Under the pieces are notes generated by a model. The model did not search any database. It saw nothing but the letters and a program-made list of their open reading frames with translations, and was not told where the DNA came from. From Oceanibaculum indicum P24 (GTDB lineage Bacteria > Pseudomonadota > Alphaproteobacteria > Oceanibaculales > Oceanibaculaceae): 64,000 nucleotides of DNA. The DNA lies in contig NZ_AMRL01000001.1 of the NCBI RefSeq assembly GCF_000299935.1, positions 124,001 to 188,000 on the forward strand, read 5' to 3'. Positions 50,860-59,363 of the stretch are shown piece after piece (the stretch's first letter is position 1; every line of letters starts with the position of its first letter). A program made the position numbers and the translations under genes.

Positions 50860-51993
50860 TCAGGCGGCGAGCGCCTGCTCCTCGCGCAAGATCCAGCCGC
50901 CGCCCAGCACGCGCTCACCGCTGTCGCGGTCATAGAACACGCAGGCCTGCCCCGGCGATACGCCATATTGCGGATCGTCAAAGCTGACGCTGGCGCCCGC
51001 CGGTGTCGCCCGCACCAAGGCCGGTACCGGCGCCATGGCGCTGCGCAGCTTCACCAGCACCGGTATGCCCCCGGCATCCGGTGCGGCCAGCCAGTTCACC
51101 TCGGTCAGGGTAACGCCGGGCTTCGCCAGCGCCTCGCGCGGCCCGACGACGACACGGTGCGCTTCCGGCTCGATGCGCACGACATAGAGCGCGTCGGTCG
51201 ACTCGACACGGCCGCCGATGCCCAGCCCCTTGCGCTGCCCGACCGTATAGTGGATGACGCCGTCATGGCGGCCCAGCACCGTGCCATCGACATGCACGAT
51301 CTCGCCGGCCTCCACAGCACCCGGGCGCAGCTTCTGCACCACATCGCCATAACGCCCGGTCGGCACGAAGCAGATATCCTGGCTGTCCGGCTTGTCGGCG
51401 ACTTCCAGCCCGAAGCGCTGGGCCAGCGCACGCACCGCCGGCTTCTCCATGCCGCCCAGCGGGAAGCGCAGATAGTCCAGCTGCTCCCCCGTGGTGGCGA
51501 ACAGGAAATAGCTCTGGTCGCGGTTGGGATCGACGGCGCGGCGCAACTCCGGCCCTGCCGGCCCCATCGCGCGCTGCACGTAATGGCCGGTCGCCAGCAC
51601 CTCCCCGCCGAGATCGCGGGCAGTCTGCAGCAGGTCGCGGAACTTGACGCGCTGATTGCAGCGCACACAGGGAATCGGCGTCTCACCGCGCAGATAGGCA
51701 TCGGCGAAATCGTCGATCACTGCCTCGCGGAAGGCGCTCTCGTAATCCAGAACGTAATGCGGAATTCCCAGCCGGTCGCAGACCTGGCGGGCGTCGTAGA
51801 TATCCTGCCCGGCGCAGCACGCGCCCTTCTTCTGCAGCGCCATGCCGTGATCGTAGAGCTGCAGCGTGATGCCGATCACCTCATAGCCCTGCTCATGCAG
51901 AAGCGCCGCGGTGACGGAGCTGTCCACCCCGCCCGACATGGCGACGACCACGCGGGTATCCGCCGGCCGCTTATCGATCCCGAGAGAATTCAT
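50860..51993 (-). CDS. mnmA: tRNA-specific 2-thiouridylase
   Basis: Adds sulfur to U34 of Lys, Glu and Gln tRNAs. A 377-aa enzyme with PP-loop [14 protein letters not shown] (about residues 19-32), the tRNA-binding and catalytic region [13 protein letters not shown] (catalytic Cys112 in RCN), and the persulfide Cys in DSQDICFVP (about residue 200). [11 protein letters not shown] segment follows. The C-terminal beta-barrel ends with [21 protein letters not shown]. The start at 51993 is chosen because the upstream 18 codons lack homology. The sulfur donor is presumably the IscS encoded nearby at 53388-54503. Confidence 0.97.
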   Translation of the reverse strand: MNSLGIDKRPADTRVVVAMSGGVDSSVTAALLHEQGYEVIGITLQLYDHGMALQKKGACCAGQDIYDARQVCDRLGIPHYVLDYESAFREAVIDDFADAYLRGETPIPCVRCNQRVKFRDLLQTARDLGGEVLATGHYVQRAMGPAGPELRRAVDPNRDQSYFLFATTGEQLDYLRFPLGGMEKPAVRALAQRFGLEVADKPDSQDICFVPTGRYGDVVQKLRPGAVEAGEIVHVDGTVLGRHDGVIHYTVGQRKGLGIGGRVESTDALYVVRIEPEAHRVVVGPREALAKPGVTLTEVNWLAAPDAGGIPVLVKLRSAMAPVPALVRATPAGASVSFDDPQYGVSPGQACVFYDRDSGERVLGGGWILREEQALAA

Positions 51994-52071
51994 GGGCTGG
52001 AATATAGGCGATTTCGGCGGAAATGCACCGGGGTTCGTTTTTATCATCCGTCATTCCCGGAGCATCAAGAA

Positions 52072-52220
52072 TCCCCTCTCCCCTGGAGGGAGAGGGTTGT
52101 CGAGCCTTATGAGCGAAGCGAATTAGGCGAGGCTGGGTGAGGGGGAACCGCATGGCTGGAGCCGTCCCCTCACCCGGTTCGCTTTGCTCACCACCCTCTC
52201 CCGCGAGGGGAGAGGGTTAC
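52072..52220. repeat. Dispersed intergenic palindromic repeat, family B copy 2 (composite)
   Basis: CCCCTCTCCCCTGGAGGGAGAGG with GAGCGAAGCGAATTAGGCG and GGCTGGGTGAGGGG, followed by CCCCTCACCCGGTTCGC and CTCTCCCGCGAGGGGAGAGG. It is built from the same blocks as 9495-9680 and 59057-59233 but in a rearranged order. It is preceded at 52049 by CGTCATTCCCGGAGCATCAAG, which looks like a truncated family A end. It separates the mnmA start from the tenA stop. Confidence 0.75.
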
Positions 52221-52227
52221 AATTGCC

Positions 52228-52938
52228 CTACTCCCTCGCGTGCTCCAGCACGTCGAGGCCCATCTGCCAGAAACGCACTTCCAGGCGGGTTGCCTCGGTG
52301 AAGGTGCGGGACAGGCTGGGGATGCGGGCCTCAGTGCCGCGCTGGGCGAACAGCCGGTCCAGCGTGGCGACGGATTTACGGGCGACGGCGACATAATCGT
52401 CGCCGCCATAGGTCTCGATCCAGTCGCGGTAGGGGTTGCCCTCCAGCGTCGTGCGCGGGTCGGCCTTCAGCGCCAGCCCGATCTCGGCATAGCCGACGAC
52501 GCAGGGCGCCAGCGCCACCTGAAGGTCGAGAATGTCGCCGGCCATGCCGCGTTCCAGCACATAGCGGGTATAGGCCATGCAGGCCGGGTCTTCCGGCAGC
52601 GCCACGACATCGGCCTCGCTCATCCCCCAGCCGGCGCAGTAGCGCAGATGCAGGGAGGTCTCGGCGAGGATATGGCCGACCGCATCATTGGCGGCGCGCA
52701 TATCCTCCAGATTTTCCGACTTGTACACCGCCAGCGCATAGGCCCGCGCGAAATGGATCAGGAACAGGTAATCCTGGCCAAGATAATAGCGGAAGGCCGC
52801 CTCCGGCAGGGTGCCATCGCCCAAACCGCGCACGAAGCGGTGGTCGACATAGTCGCCCCAGTGCGGCTGGGCAGCCTCGCGCAGCCGGGCGAACAGGCTG
52901 CCCCGGGGGGCCAACTGCGGGGCGAGCGCTTCCGTCAT
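52228..52938 (-). CDS. tenA: TenA family thiaminase II-like protein
   Basis: A 236-aa all-helical protein of the TenA/thiaminase II family, which salvages thiamin pyrimidine by hydrolysing aminopyrimidines. Conserved parts: FRYYLGQDYLFLIHFARAYALA, the putative nucleophile Cys146 in LAPCVVGYAEIG, YRDWIETYGGDDY and LEVRFWQMGLD with the acid Glu near the C-terminus. It starts 4 bp after the ferredoxin stop, placing it at the end of the cysteine/Fe-S operon. This is an unusual location for thiamin salvage and no other thiamin gene is near. Confidence 0.9.
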   Translation of the reverse strand: MTEALAPQLAPRGSLFARLREAAQPHWGDYVDHRFVRGLGDGTLPEAAFRYYLGQDYLFLIHFARAYALAVYKSENLEDMRAANDAVGHILAETSLHLRYCAGWGMSEADVVALPEDPACMAYTRYVLERGMAGDILDLQVALAPCVVGYAEIGLALKADPRTTLEGNPYRDWIETYGGDDYVAVARKSVATLDRLFAQRGTEARIPSLSRTFTEATRLEVRFWQMGLDVLEHARE

Positions 52939-52942
52939 CCGA

Positions 52943-53272
52943 TCAGCCCATCATGTTGTTGGTGCCGGAGGGCAGGCGGACGGTCAGCCCGTCCAGCTCC
53001 TCGGTCATGACGATCTGGCAGCCCAGCCGGGAGGTCTTGGTCAGGCCGAAGGCGAGGTCGAGCATGTCCTCCTCATCCTCGCTGGGCTCCTCCAGCCGGC
53101 CGAAATCGGCGGGATCGACGATGACATGGCAGGTCGAGCAGGCGAGCGAGCCCTCGCACGCGCCCTCGATATCGATGCCGTTGCGATGCGCGACCTCCAG
53201 CACGGAGAGACCGACCGGGGCCTCGACCTTGTGCCGCGTACCGTCGGGATCGATGAACACCATCTTCGGCAT
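52943..53272 (-). CDS. fdx: 2Fe-2S ferredoxin (adrenodoxin/Fdx type)
   Basis: A 109-aa electron carrier. Four cluster ligands Cys39, Cys45, Cys48 and Cys85 in the C-x5-C-x2-C...C arrangement ([14 protein letters not shown] and LGCQIV), with the acidic helix [17 protein letters not shown] that contacts partners. This is the vertebrate-type/ISC ferredoxin that feeds electrons to Fe-S assembly or P450s. AGGAAGGCAGC precedes ATG 53272. A longer open frame upstream overlaps the IscS gene and is discarded. It lies 115 bp after the iscS stop, in one operon with it. Confidence 0.95.
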   Translation of the reverse strand: MPKMVFIDPDGTRHKVEAPVGLSVLEVAHRNGIDIEGACEGSLACSTCHVIVDPADFGRLEEPSEDEEDMLDLAFGLTKTSRLGCQIVMTEELDGLTVRLPSGTNNMMG

Positions 53273-53387
53273 GCTGCCTTCCTCAAACTCGCTGTCGATT
53301 GTCACGAAAGAACGGGTGGGGTCTTCTGGACCGGGTGGGTTTATCAGCCACCCTAGATGGGTGCAATCCCCGCCATGGCAAGGCCTC

Positions 53388-54503
53388 TCACGAGGCCACC
53401 GCCATCGGCCGCAACCGCCGCGCGGTCTGCGACCAGGCGGCAAGGAACGCCTCCCCATCCGCCGCCGTGCTGGTCCAGCCGAAGCTGACGCGGATGGCGC
53501 CGCCGGCGACCTCCTGCGGCAGGCCCATTGCCGCCAGCACATGCGAGGCCGTGACCTTGCCGGAAGAGCAGGCGGAACCGGCGCTGACCGCCACACCCGC
53601 GAGGTCCAGCGCCATGACGATATTCTCCGCCTTCACGCCGGGCAGCGCGATGCAGCTGGTGTTCGGCAGGCGCGGCATATCGCGCCCGACGATCACCGCC
53701 TGCGGCGTCGCCGCCATCACGCCCTCCTCCAGCGCATCGCGCAAACCGGCCAGCGCCTGCAGCCGCCCGATCTCCGACGCTGCCGCCTGTGCCGCTGCGC
53801 CGAAACCGGCGATGCCCGGCAGATTCTCGGTGCCGCCGCGCAGCCGCCGTTCCTGGCCGCCGCCACGCTGGATCGCGGCAAGCTCCAGGCCGGGGCGGAT
53901 ATAGAGCGCGCCAACGCCCGGCGGGCCGCCGATCTTGTGGGCGGAAATGCTCAGCAGATCGACATCCAGCGCCGCCACATCGACGGGCAGCTTGCCGGCC
54001 GCCTGGATCGCGTCGCAATGCACCAGCGTGCCATGGCGTTGCGCGATCTCGCGCGCCTCGGCCACAGGTTGCAGGATGCCGGTTTCGTTGTTCGCCAGCA
54101 TCAGTGAGAGGATGGAAGGCCCGCTGTCGGCAGCCAGCATGCTGTCCAGCGCGTCTAGGTCGATAATGCCCTCCGGCGTTACCGGCACGGCTTCCGCCTG
54201 CGGATGCACGGCACGCACCGAATCATGCTCGATGGCGGAATAGAGGATGCGCGGCCGTCTGCTGCCCAGCAGCGCCAGCGCGTTCGCCTCCGTCCCGCCG
54301 CTGGTGAAGACCAGGCGGGAGGCATCAGCACCGATCAGCGCCGCCACATCGCGGCGCGCCTGTTCCAGCCGCTTGCGCGCGGTACGCCCGGCGGCATGGA
54401 CGGAAGACGGGTTGCCGCCTTCCCGCATTGCGTCGAGAACGGCCTCCATTGCCTCCGGCCGCACCGGCGTGGTGGCGTTATGGTCGAGATAGGTAATGGC
54501 CAT
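53388..54503 (-). CDS. iscS: Cysteine desulfurase (NifS/IscS class)
   Basis: PLP enzyme of 371 aa that removes sulfur from cysteine. The N-terminal [10 protein letters not shown] opening, [14 protein letters not shown]-Lys190 in [10 protein letters not shown], and the sulfur-accepting Cys312 in [10 protein letters not shown] on a class I-type active-site loop are intact. Start 54503 follows the iscR stop by 8 bp. Supplies sulfur for Fe-S clusters and probably for MnmA. Neither IscU nor SufBCD genes follow, so the scaffold must be encoded elsewhere. Confidence 0.95.
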   Translation of the reverse strand: MAITYLDHNATTPVRPEAMEAVLDAMREGGNPSSVHAAGRTARKRLEQARRDVAALIGADASRLVFTSGGTEANALALLGSRRPRILYSAIEHDSVRAVHPQAEAVPVTPEGIIDLDALDSMLAADSGPSILSLMLANNETGILQPVAEAREIAQRHGTLVHCDAIQAAGKLPVDVAALDVDLLSISAHKIGGPPGVGALYIRPGLELAAIQRGGGQERRLRGGTENLPGIAGFGAAAQAAASEIGRLQALAGLRDALEEGVMAATPQAVIVGRDMPRLPNTSCIALPGVKAENIVMALDLAGVAVSAGSACSSGKVTASHVLAAMGLPQEVAGGAIRVSFGWTSTAADGEAFLAAWSQTARRLRPMAVAS

Positions 54504-54511
54504 GGTCTCGT

Positions 54512-54985
54512 CTATTCGGCGGCGGCGCCCAGATTGGGCTTGCCCGCCATCGCAGCCGGGAACATCGCCGGCCGCACCTGCCGCGTCACAACGTCCTGCA
54601 GGCTGACGGAGCCGAGATAGAGATGGATCTGGTTGCCCAGCTCCTCCCACAGATCATGGGTCGCGCAGCGACTCTTGTTGCCCTTGCAGCCGGCCGGGGA
54701 ACCGGGGGCGCAGCGCGTCGCGCGGATTGGCTCATCCACCGCCAGGATGACATCGGACACCCGTGTCTCGGCGGCCGGACGGGCCAGCAGATAGCCACCG
54801 CCGGGGCCACGCACGCTGCGCACCAGCCCGCCGCGCCGCAGCTTGGCGAACAGCTGTTCAAGATAGGAGAGCGAGATTTCCTGCCGCTCCGCGATATCGG
54901 CGAGTGCCACCGGCTGGCCATCGCTGGTGGCCGCCAGATCGACCATCGCCATGACGGCATAGCGCCCCTTGGTGCTGAGCTTCAT
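54512..54985 (-). CDS. iscR: Rrf2-family Fe-S regulator IscR
   Basis: A 157-aa repressor that senses Fe-S status. wHTH: TKGRYAVMAMVDLA, AERQEISLSYLEQLFAKLRRGGLV and SVRGPGGGYLLARP. Cluster ligands Cys92, Cys100 and Cys107 with His110 match the spacing class of E. coli IscR (Cys92, 98, 104, His107), so it likely holds a [2Fe-2S] cluster. It sits between cysE and iscS; a palindrome matching the GACT-N5-AGTC core of IscR sites lies upstream of the operon at 55865-55887. Confidence 0.94.
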   Translation of the reverse strand: MKLSTKGRYAVMAMVDLAATSDGQPVALADIAERQEISLSYLEQLFAKLRRGGLVRSVRGPGGGYLLARPAAETRVSDVILAVDEPIRATRCAPGSPAGCKGNKSRCATHDLWEELGNQIHLYLGSVSLQDVVTRQVRPAMFPAAMAGKPNLGAAAE

Positions 54986-54997
54986 CGCGCCGGCCTC

Positions 54998-55711
54998 CTA
55001 ATTGCCATCGCGGGAGGCCGCATGACCCCGCCCGTTGCTGGCCTGCTTCGCCATCGCCGGCGGGCTGCCCTCCAGCTCCACGACACGGGCCTTCAGCGCC
55101 GTCACCTCCTGCAGCAGCCCGTCCAGCGCGCGCGCCACTGGATCCGGCATGTCGCCCGCCGGCGTGCCATAGGCGCAGAACGCATCCTCCTGCTTCGACC
55201 GGCTGATCGCCACCTGGGCCGGAATGCCGACCACGGTGACACCCTCCGGCACATCCTTCAGCACCACGGCATTGGCACCGACCCGCGCGCCCTTGCCGAC
55301 ATTCAGCGGCCCCAGCACCTGCGCGCCGGAGCCAACGATCACACCATCGCCCAGCGTCGGGTGGCGCTTGCCCTGATGCAGCGAGGTGCCGCCCAGCGTG
55401 ACGCCCTGATAGAGGGTGACATCGTCACCGACCTCCGCCGTCTCGCCGATCACCACGCCCATGCCGTGATCGACGAAGAAACGCCGGCCGATGGTCGCAC
55501 CCGGATGAATCTCGATGCCGGTCAGCACGCGGCCCAGATGCGACAGGAAGCGGCCCAGCAGCTTCCAGCCGCGCCGCCAGGCGGCATTGCCGAGGCGATA
55601 GAACAGCAGGGCATGAAAGCCCGGATAGCACAGCATAACCTCCAGCCGCGACTTCGCCGCCGGGTCACGCGCCATGATGGCGTCGATGTCCTCACCGAGT
55701 TTCTTGAACAT
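54998..55711 (-). CDS. cysE: Serine O-acetyltransferase (CysE/EpsC type)
   Basis: A 237-aa enzyme making O-acetylserine for cysteine synthesis. The left-handed beta-helix hexapeptide region ([44 protein letters not shown]) carries the catalytic Asp-His pair in VDHGMG. The N-terminal helical domain is short, as in EpsC-type enzymes, and a 60-residue Ala/Glu-rich tail extends past the helix. Start 55711 (MFKKLGEDI) is preferred over ATG 55726 and 55765 by homology; GGGGTGGG is a moderate ribosome site. First gene of the cysE-iscR-iscS-fdx-tenA operon, directly coupling cysteine supply to its use by IscS. Confidence 0.93.
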   Translation of the reverse strand: MFKKLGEDIDAIMARDPAAKSRLEVMLCYPGFHALLFYRLGNAAWRRGWKLLGRFLSHLGRVLTGIEIHPGATIGRRFFVDHGMGVVIGETAEVGDDVTLYQGVTLGGTSLHQGKRHPTLGDGVIVGSGAQVLGPLNVGKGARVGANAVVLKDVPEGVTVVGIPAQVAISRSKQEDAFCAYGTPAGDMPDPVARALDGLLQEVTALKARVVELEGSPPAMAKQASNGRGHAASRDGN

Positions 55712-55864
55712 TGCCCACCCCAGCATGATATAGTCCCGGCCCGCCAAAAGGATGCGCCGGGCCACGCGGCCGGCGCTGCCGGCCAGCGCACACTTAGTCG
55801 ATATAGAATGTCCCAGTTACCCGATCAAGTATTGCGCACCGCTTTTACGGGAAACGGCGGCGCA

Positions 55865-55887
55865 AGACCGACTCCCGGAGTCGGTCT
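55865..55887. promoter_or_regulatory. 23-bp perfect palindrome with IscR-like GACT-N5-AGTC core
   Basis: AGACCGACTCC (55865-55875) and GGAGTCGGTCT (55877-55887) are perfect inverted copies around one C. The core reads CCGACT-CCCGG-AGTCGG, the spacing of E. coli type-1 IscR sites (YYGACT-N5-AGTCRR); the outer ATA/TAT parts do not match. It lies between the divergent cysE operon (start 55711) and the alpha/beta hydrolase (start 55926), 39 bp before the latter. A hairpin without a loop is unlikely, which favours a protein-binding site. Confidence 0.6.
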
Positions 55888-55925
55888 CATGCGGGCACCA
55901 CGCATATGAGGAGAACGCAAGGCCC

Positions 55926-56576
55926 ATGCCCGAAGTGATTTTCAACGGTCCGGAAGGACGGCTTGAGGGACGCTACCAGCACGGCACCCAGCCCAACGCG
56001 CCGATCGCGCTGATGCTTCATCCGCACCCGCAGCATGGCGGGACGATGAACAACAAGATCGTCTATTCGCTGTATCACAATTTCGCGCAGCGCGGCTTTT
56101 CGGTCCTGCGGTTCAACTTCCGGGGCGTCGGCCGCTCGCAGGGCGTCTATGACCGGGGCGAGGGCGAGCTGTCGGACGCCGCCTCGGCGCTGGACTGGCT
56201 ACAGACCTACAATCCGAATGCCGGCCAGTGCTGGATCGCCGGCTTCTCCTTCGGCGCCTGGATCGGCATGCAGCTGCTGATGCGCCGGCCGGAGATCAGC
56301 GGCTTCATCTCGGTGGCGCCGCCAGCCAACATGTATGATTTCACCTTCCTTGCCCCCTGCCCGGCCTCCGGCCTCGTGGTGCAGGGTGCCGCCGACGACA
56401 TCGTGCCGCAGGAATCGGTGAAGAAGCTGGTGGATAAGCTGTCACACCAGCGCGGTATCACCATCGACTACCGGCTGGTCGAGGGCGCCAACCATTTCTT
56501 CACCGGCCAGATCGAGGAGATGATCGGCCATGTCGATGATTACCTCGACAAGGCGCTGGTGAAGACCGAGGCCTGA
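55926..56576 (+). CDS. Alpha/beta hydrolase
   Basis: A 216-aa small alpha/beta-fold hydrolase. Oxyanion-region HPHPQHGGTMNNK, strand FSVLRFNFRGVGRSQG, nucleophile elbow GFSFGAWIG (Ser about 110), Asp in GAADDIVP and His in EGANHFFTG complete the triad. There is no signal peptide. Homologues are regularly found divergent from or next to the iscR/iscS genes in Alphaproteobacteria, as here, but their substrate is unknown. Start 55926 (MPEVIFNGPEGR) follows AGGAGAACGCAAGG. Confidence 0.9.
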   Translation: MPEVIFNGPEGRLEGRYQHGTQPNAPIALMLHPHPQHGGTMNNKIVYSLYHNFAQRGFSVLRFNFRGVGRSQGVYDRGEGELSDAASALDWLQTYNPNAGQCWIAGFSFGAWIGMQLLMRRPEISGFISVAPPANMYDFTFLAPCPASGLVVQGAADDIVPQESVKKLVDKLSHQRGITIDYRLVEGANHFFTGQIEEMIGHVDDYLDKALVKTEA

Positions 56577-56582
56577 TAGCAA

Positions 56583-57671
56583 TCAGGGTTTATGCAGCAC
56601 CCCGCCCGGCAACGGGTGGGGGACGCCCGTGGTGCCGGGGAAGCTGAGCGGCAGCCCGGCAAGCGACCGCACCGCCAGATAGGCGAAGGCATGCGCCTCC
56701 AGCGCGTCGCCGTCCCAGCCCAGATCCTCTGTCGCCTGTACCGGCACGCCCAGCGCGGCGCGCAGGCCGTCCATGATGACCGGATTGCGCCTCCCGCCGC
56801 CGGTGACGATCCAGCGCTGCGGCGGTGTCGGGAACCAGTCGGCAGCCTTCGCGACAGAGGCGATTGTCAGCGCCGTCAGCGTCGCCGCGCCATCCTCCAG
56901 CGACAGCCCGTCGGCGAGGCTGGCGGAGAAATCGTCCCGGTCCAGAGACTTGGGCGGCCGGCGCTGGAAATAGGGCCCTTCCAGCACCGTGTCGATGCGC
57001 ACCCGGTCTGCCTTCCCCCGCGCCGCCAGCCTGCCATCCGCGTCATGCGTGGCGCCGGTATGGCGGTGGACCCAGTCATCGATCAGCGCATTGCCCGGCC
57101 CGGTATCGAAAGCCAGCAGGTCGGTCTCGCCGCCGATCCAGGTGACATTGCCGACCCCGCCCAGATTCAGCATCGCCACCGGCCGGCCAAGCTGCGCCGT
57201 CAGTGCGGCGTGATAGGCCGGTGCGAAGGGCGCCCCCTCGCCGCCTGCCGCCACATCGGCACTGCGGAAGTCATTCACCACCTGGATGCCGGTCAGCCGC
57301 GCCAGCAGCGCGCCATCGCCGATCTGCAGCGTCCGCCCCTTGCCGGGCTGGCCCTGCGCAGGCTGATGCAGGATGGTCTGGCCGTGAAAGCCGACGACGT
57401 CGATCTCCGCCGCCTGCATGCCGGCCTCCGCCAGCAGCCGGGCAACCGCCTCGGCATGGCGCTCGGTCAGTTCCCGCTCCACCCCGGCGATATCGGCCCC
57501 TTCCGGCGCGCCCATCACGCCGCGCAGCCGCGCCCGGAAATCGGCGTCATAGGGCACGGTGAAGGCCGGCCCCAGCGTCTCGATCCGGTGCCCGTCGCTG
57601 GTCAGGATCGCGGCATCGATGCCATCCATCGAGGTGCCGCTCATCAGCCCGATTGCGGTCTTTACACTCAT
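56583..57671 (-). CDS. anmK: Anhydro-N-acetylmuramic acid kinase
   Basis: Converts recycled 1,6-anhydroMurNAc and ATP to MurNAc-6-phosphate in peptidoglycan recycling. A 362-aa ASKHA-fold kinase: phosphate loop GLMSGTSMDGIDAA at the N-terminus, catalytic region GFHGQTILHQP and NDFRSADVAAGGEGAP, ATP loop NLGGVGNVT, and FDTGPGNALIDD. The adenosine motif TGGGRRNPVIM is also present. Start 57671 (MSVKTAIGL) has AGGGAAG directly upstream; the longer frame into the neighbouring promoter region is not used. Its start is 104 bp from the divergent oxidoreductase start. Confidence 0.96.
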   Translation of the reverse strand: MSVKTAIGLMSGTSMDGIDAAILTSDGHRIETLGPAFTVPYDADFRARLRGVMGAPEGADIAGVERELTERHAEAVARLLAEAGMQAAEIDVVGFHGQTILHQPAQGQPGKGRTLQIGDGALLARLTGIQVVNDFRSADVAAGGEGAPFAPAYHAALTAQLGRPVAMLNLGGVGNVTWIGGETDLLAFDTGPGNALIDDWVHRHTGATHDADGRLAARGKADRVRIDTVLEGPYFQRRPPKSLDRDDFSASLADGLSLEDGAATLTALTIASVAKAADWFPTPPQRWIVTGGGRRNPVIMDGLRAALGVPVQATEDLGWDGDALEAHAFAYLAVRSLAGLPLSFPGTTGVPHPLPGGVLHKP

Positions 57672-57774
57672 CTTCCCTGCCTTCGCCCCGGAAACTCCAG
57701 CCCATCTAACGGGGCTGGCGGGCAGGATGCAAGCCGGCTTCCCGACCGGTCCGGCTTCGGTTAGTCTCGCCGCC

Positions 57775-59049
57775 ATGACGCATGCCTATATCGACAGCTA
57801 TTACAGCCGCACCCTGGCTGACACGACCCGCCGTCCATCCCTCGAAGGCGAGGTGGAGGCGGATGTCTGCGTCATCGGCGGCGGCATGGCCGGCCTTGCC
57901 ACCGCGCTGGGGCTGGCGGAACGCGGCGTCACCAACGTCGTGGTGCTGGAAGGCAGGCAGGTCGGCTTCGGCGCCTCCGGGCGCAATGGCGGCTTCGTCT
58001 CGGCCGGCTATTCCCGTGGCCCCGCCGCGCTGGTGAAGAGCGTCGGCCTGGAGAATGCCAAGGCGCTCTATGGCCTGACGCAGGAGGCGATGGGCGTCAT
58101 CCGCCGCCGGATCGGGCAGTACGACATGCCCTGCGGCCCGCTGGTGGACGGCAAGCTGAACATCTCCTGGTTCGACCGGCCGAAGGAGCTGAAGGCCAAC
58201 ATCGCCTTCATGAACGAGAATTTCGGTACGAGGATGGAGTTCTGGCCACGCGCCCGAATCCGCGACCTCTATCTGTCGAAGCGCTATTACGACGCGATCT
58301 ACAACCCGGACGGCTTCCACTTCCATTCGCTGAACTTCACGCGCGGCACGGCGGCGGCGTCGGAGGGGCTGGGTGTCAGGATCTTCGAGGACAGCCCGGC
58401 GACCCGGCTGGACCTCGACGGCGACACCAAGCGCGTGCAGACGGCGCGCGGCACGGTGAAGGCCAGGCAGGTGGTGATCGCCACCAGCGGCTATCTGCAC
58501 TGGCTGCTGCCGCGCTTGCGCTTTTCTATCCTGCCCATCGGCACCTATGTCATGCTGACCGAACCGCTGGGCGACCGGCTGAAGACCGCGATGCGCGGCA
58601 ACCATGCCGTCTCCGACAGCCGCTTTGCGCCGGACTACTACCGCGCCCTGCCCGACAGCCGCATCCTGTGGGGCGGACGGATCAGCATGGCCACCAACCC
58701 GGCCAATCTCGACCGGCTGATGCTGGGCGACATGCTGAAGGTCTATCCGCAGCTGGCCGGCACGAAGGTGGAGGTCGCCTGGCCCGGCACCATGGGCTAC
58801 ACCACGCACAAGATGCCGCTGATCGGCGAGCTGAAGCCCGGCGTGTGGGTGAATACCTGCTTCGGCGGGCATGGCATGTGCTCCACCACGGCCGGCGGCG
58901 AGACGGTCGCCAAGGCCATCGCGCAGGGCGACGAGAGCTGGAAGCTGTTCCGCCCCTTCGGCCTCAGCTTCGCTGGCGGCCCCGTCGGACCGCTGGCCGC
59001 GCAGACCGTCTATTGGTACTGGCAGCTCCGCGACCTGATGAAGCGGTAG
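57775..59049 (+). CDS. FAD-dependent oxidoreductase (DAO family; PuuB-like amine oxidase)
   Basis: A 424-aa flavoenzyme of the D-amino acid oxidase superfamily. The Rossmann FAD motif VCVIGGGMAGLATALGLAERG begins near residue 30, followed by GRQVGFGASGRNGGFVSAGY, the flavin contact typical of the gamma-glutamylputrescine oxidase (PuuB) group. RQVVIATSGYLHWLLP and the C-terminal TCFGGHGMCSTTAGGE close the FAD site. It probably oxidises a secondary or primary amine of a polyamine or amino acid. A longer upstream frame lies over the anmK gene and its promoter and is rejected. Confidence 0.92.
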   Translation: MTHAYIDSYYSRTLADTTRRPSLEGEVEADVCVIGGGMAGLATALGLAERGVTNVVVLEGRQVGFGASGRNGGFVSAGYSRGPAALVKSVGLENAKALYGLTQEAMGVIRRRIGQYDMPCGPLVDGKLNISWFDRPKELKANIAFMNENFGTRMEFWPRARIRDLYLSKRYYDAIYNPDGFHFHSLNFTRGTAAASEGLGVRIFEDSPATRLDLDGDTKRVQTARGTVKARQVVIATSGYLHWLLPRLRFSILPIGTYVMLTEPLGDRLKTAMRGNHAVSDSRFAPDYYRALPDSRILWGGRISMATNPANLDRLMLGDMLKVYPQLAGTKVEVAWPGTMGYTTHKMPLIGELKPGVWVNTCFGGHGMCSTTAGGETVAKAIAQGDESWKLFRPFGLSFAGGPVGPLAAQTVYWYWQLRDLMKR

Positions 59050-59056
59050 GGTTTAG

Positions 59057-59233
59057 CCCCCTCACCCAGCTTCGCCTAATCTCGCCATACGGCTCGATAA
59101 GGCTGCGCAACCCTCTCCCCCAAGGGGGCGAGGGAGTGCAAAGAGACTGTTTTAAAAATATCCCTCGCCCCGGAAGGGGAGAGGGTTGCGAAGGCTTGGC
59201 GAGGAACGAGCCTAGCCGAAGCTGGGTGAGGGG
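59057..59233. repeat. Dispersed intergenic palindromic repeat, family B copy 3
   Basis: Ends CCCCCTCACCCAGCTTCGCC and GAAGCTGGGTGAGGGG are inverted copies. Inner units CCCTCTCCCCCAAGGGGGCGAGGG and CTCGCCCCGGAAGGGGAGAGGG parallel those in 9495-9680. It fills the gap between the flavoenzyme stop and tyrS; the remaining 59234-59363 should hold the tyrS promoter. Confidence 0.8.
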
Positions 59234-59363
59234 AGAATTAAGGACCTATCCATTATCACTAGACGTGGCCGGGTGAAGAAGCACGCCTCCCCGATTGTCG
59301 CGGTGCGCAAGCCTGTGCTACATCCCGCGTCCGACAGAAACCCCTGATTTGCCGAGTGGCGCC

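Noticed and set aside
52943-53596. Longer ferredoxin start
   Set aside because: The extra 108 codons run over the 3' end of iscS in another frame and contain no ferredoxin-like sequence; AGGAAGG supports 53272.
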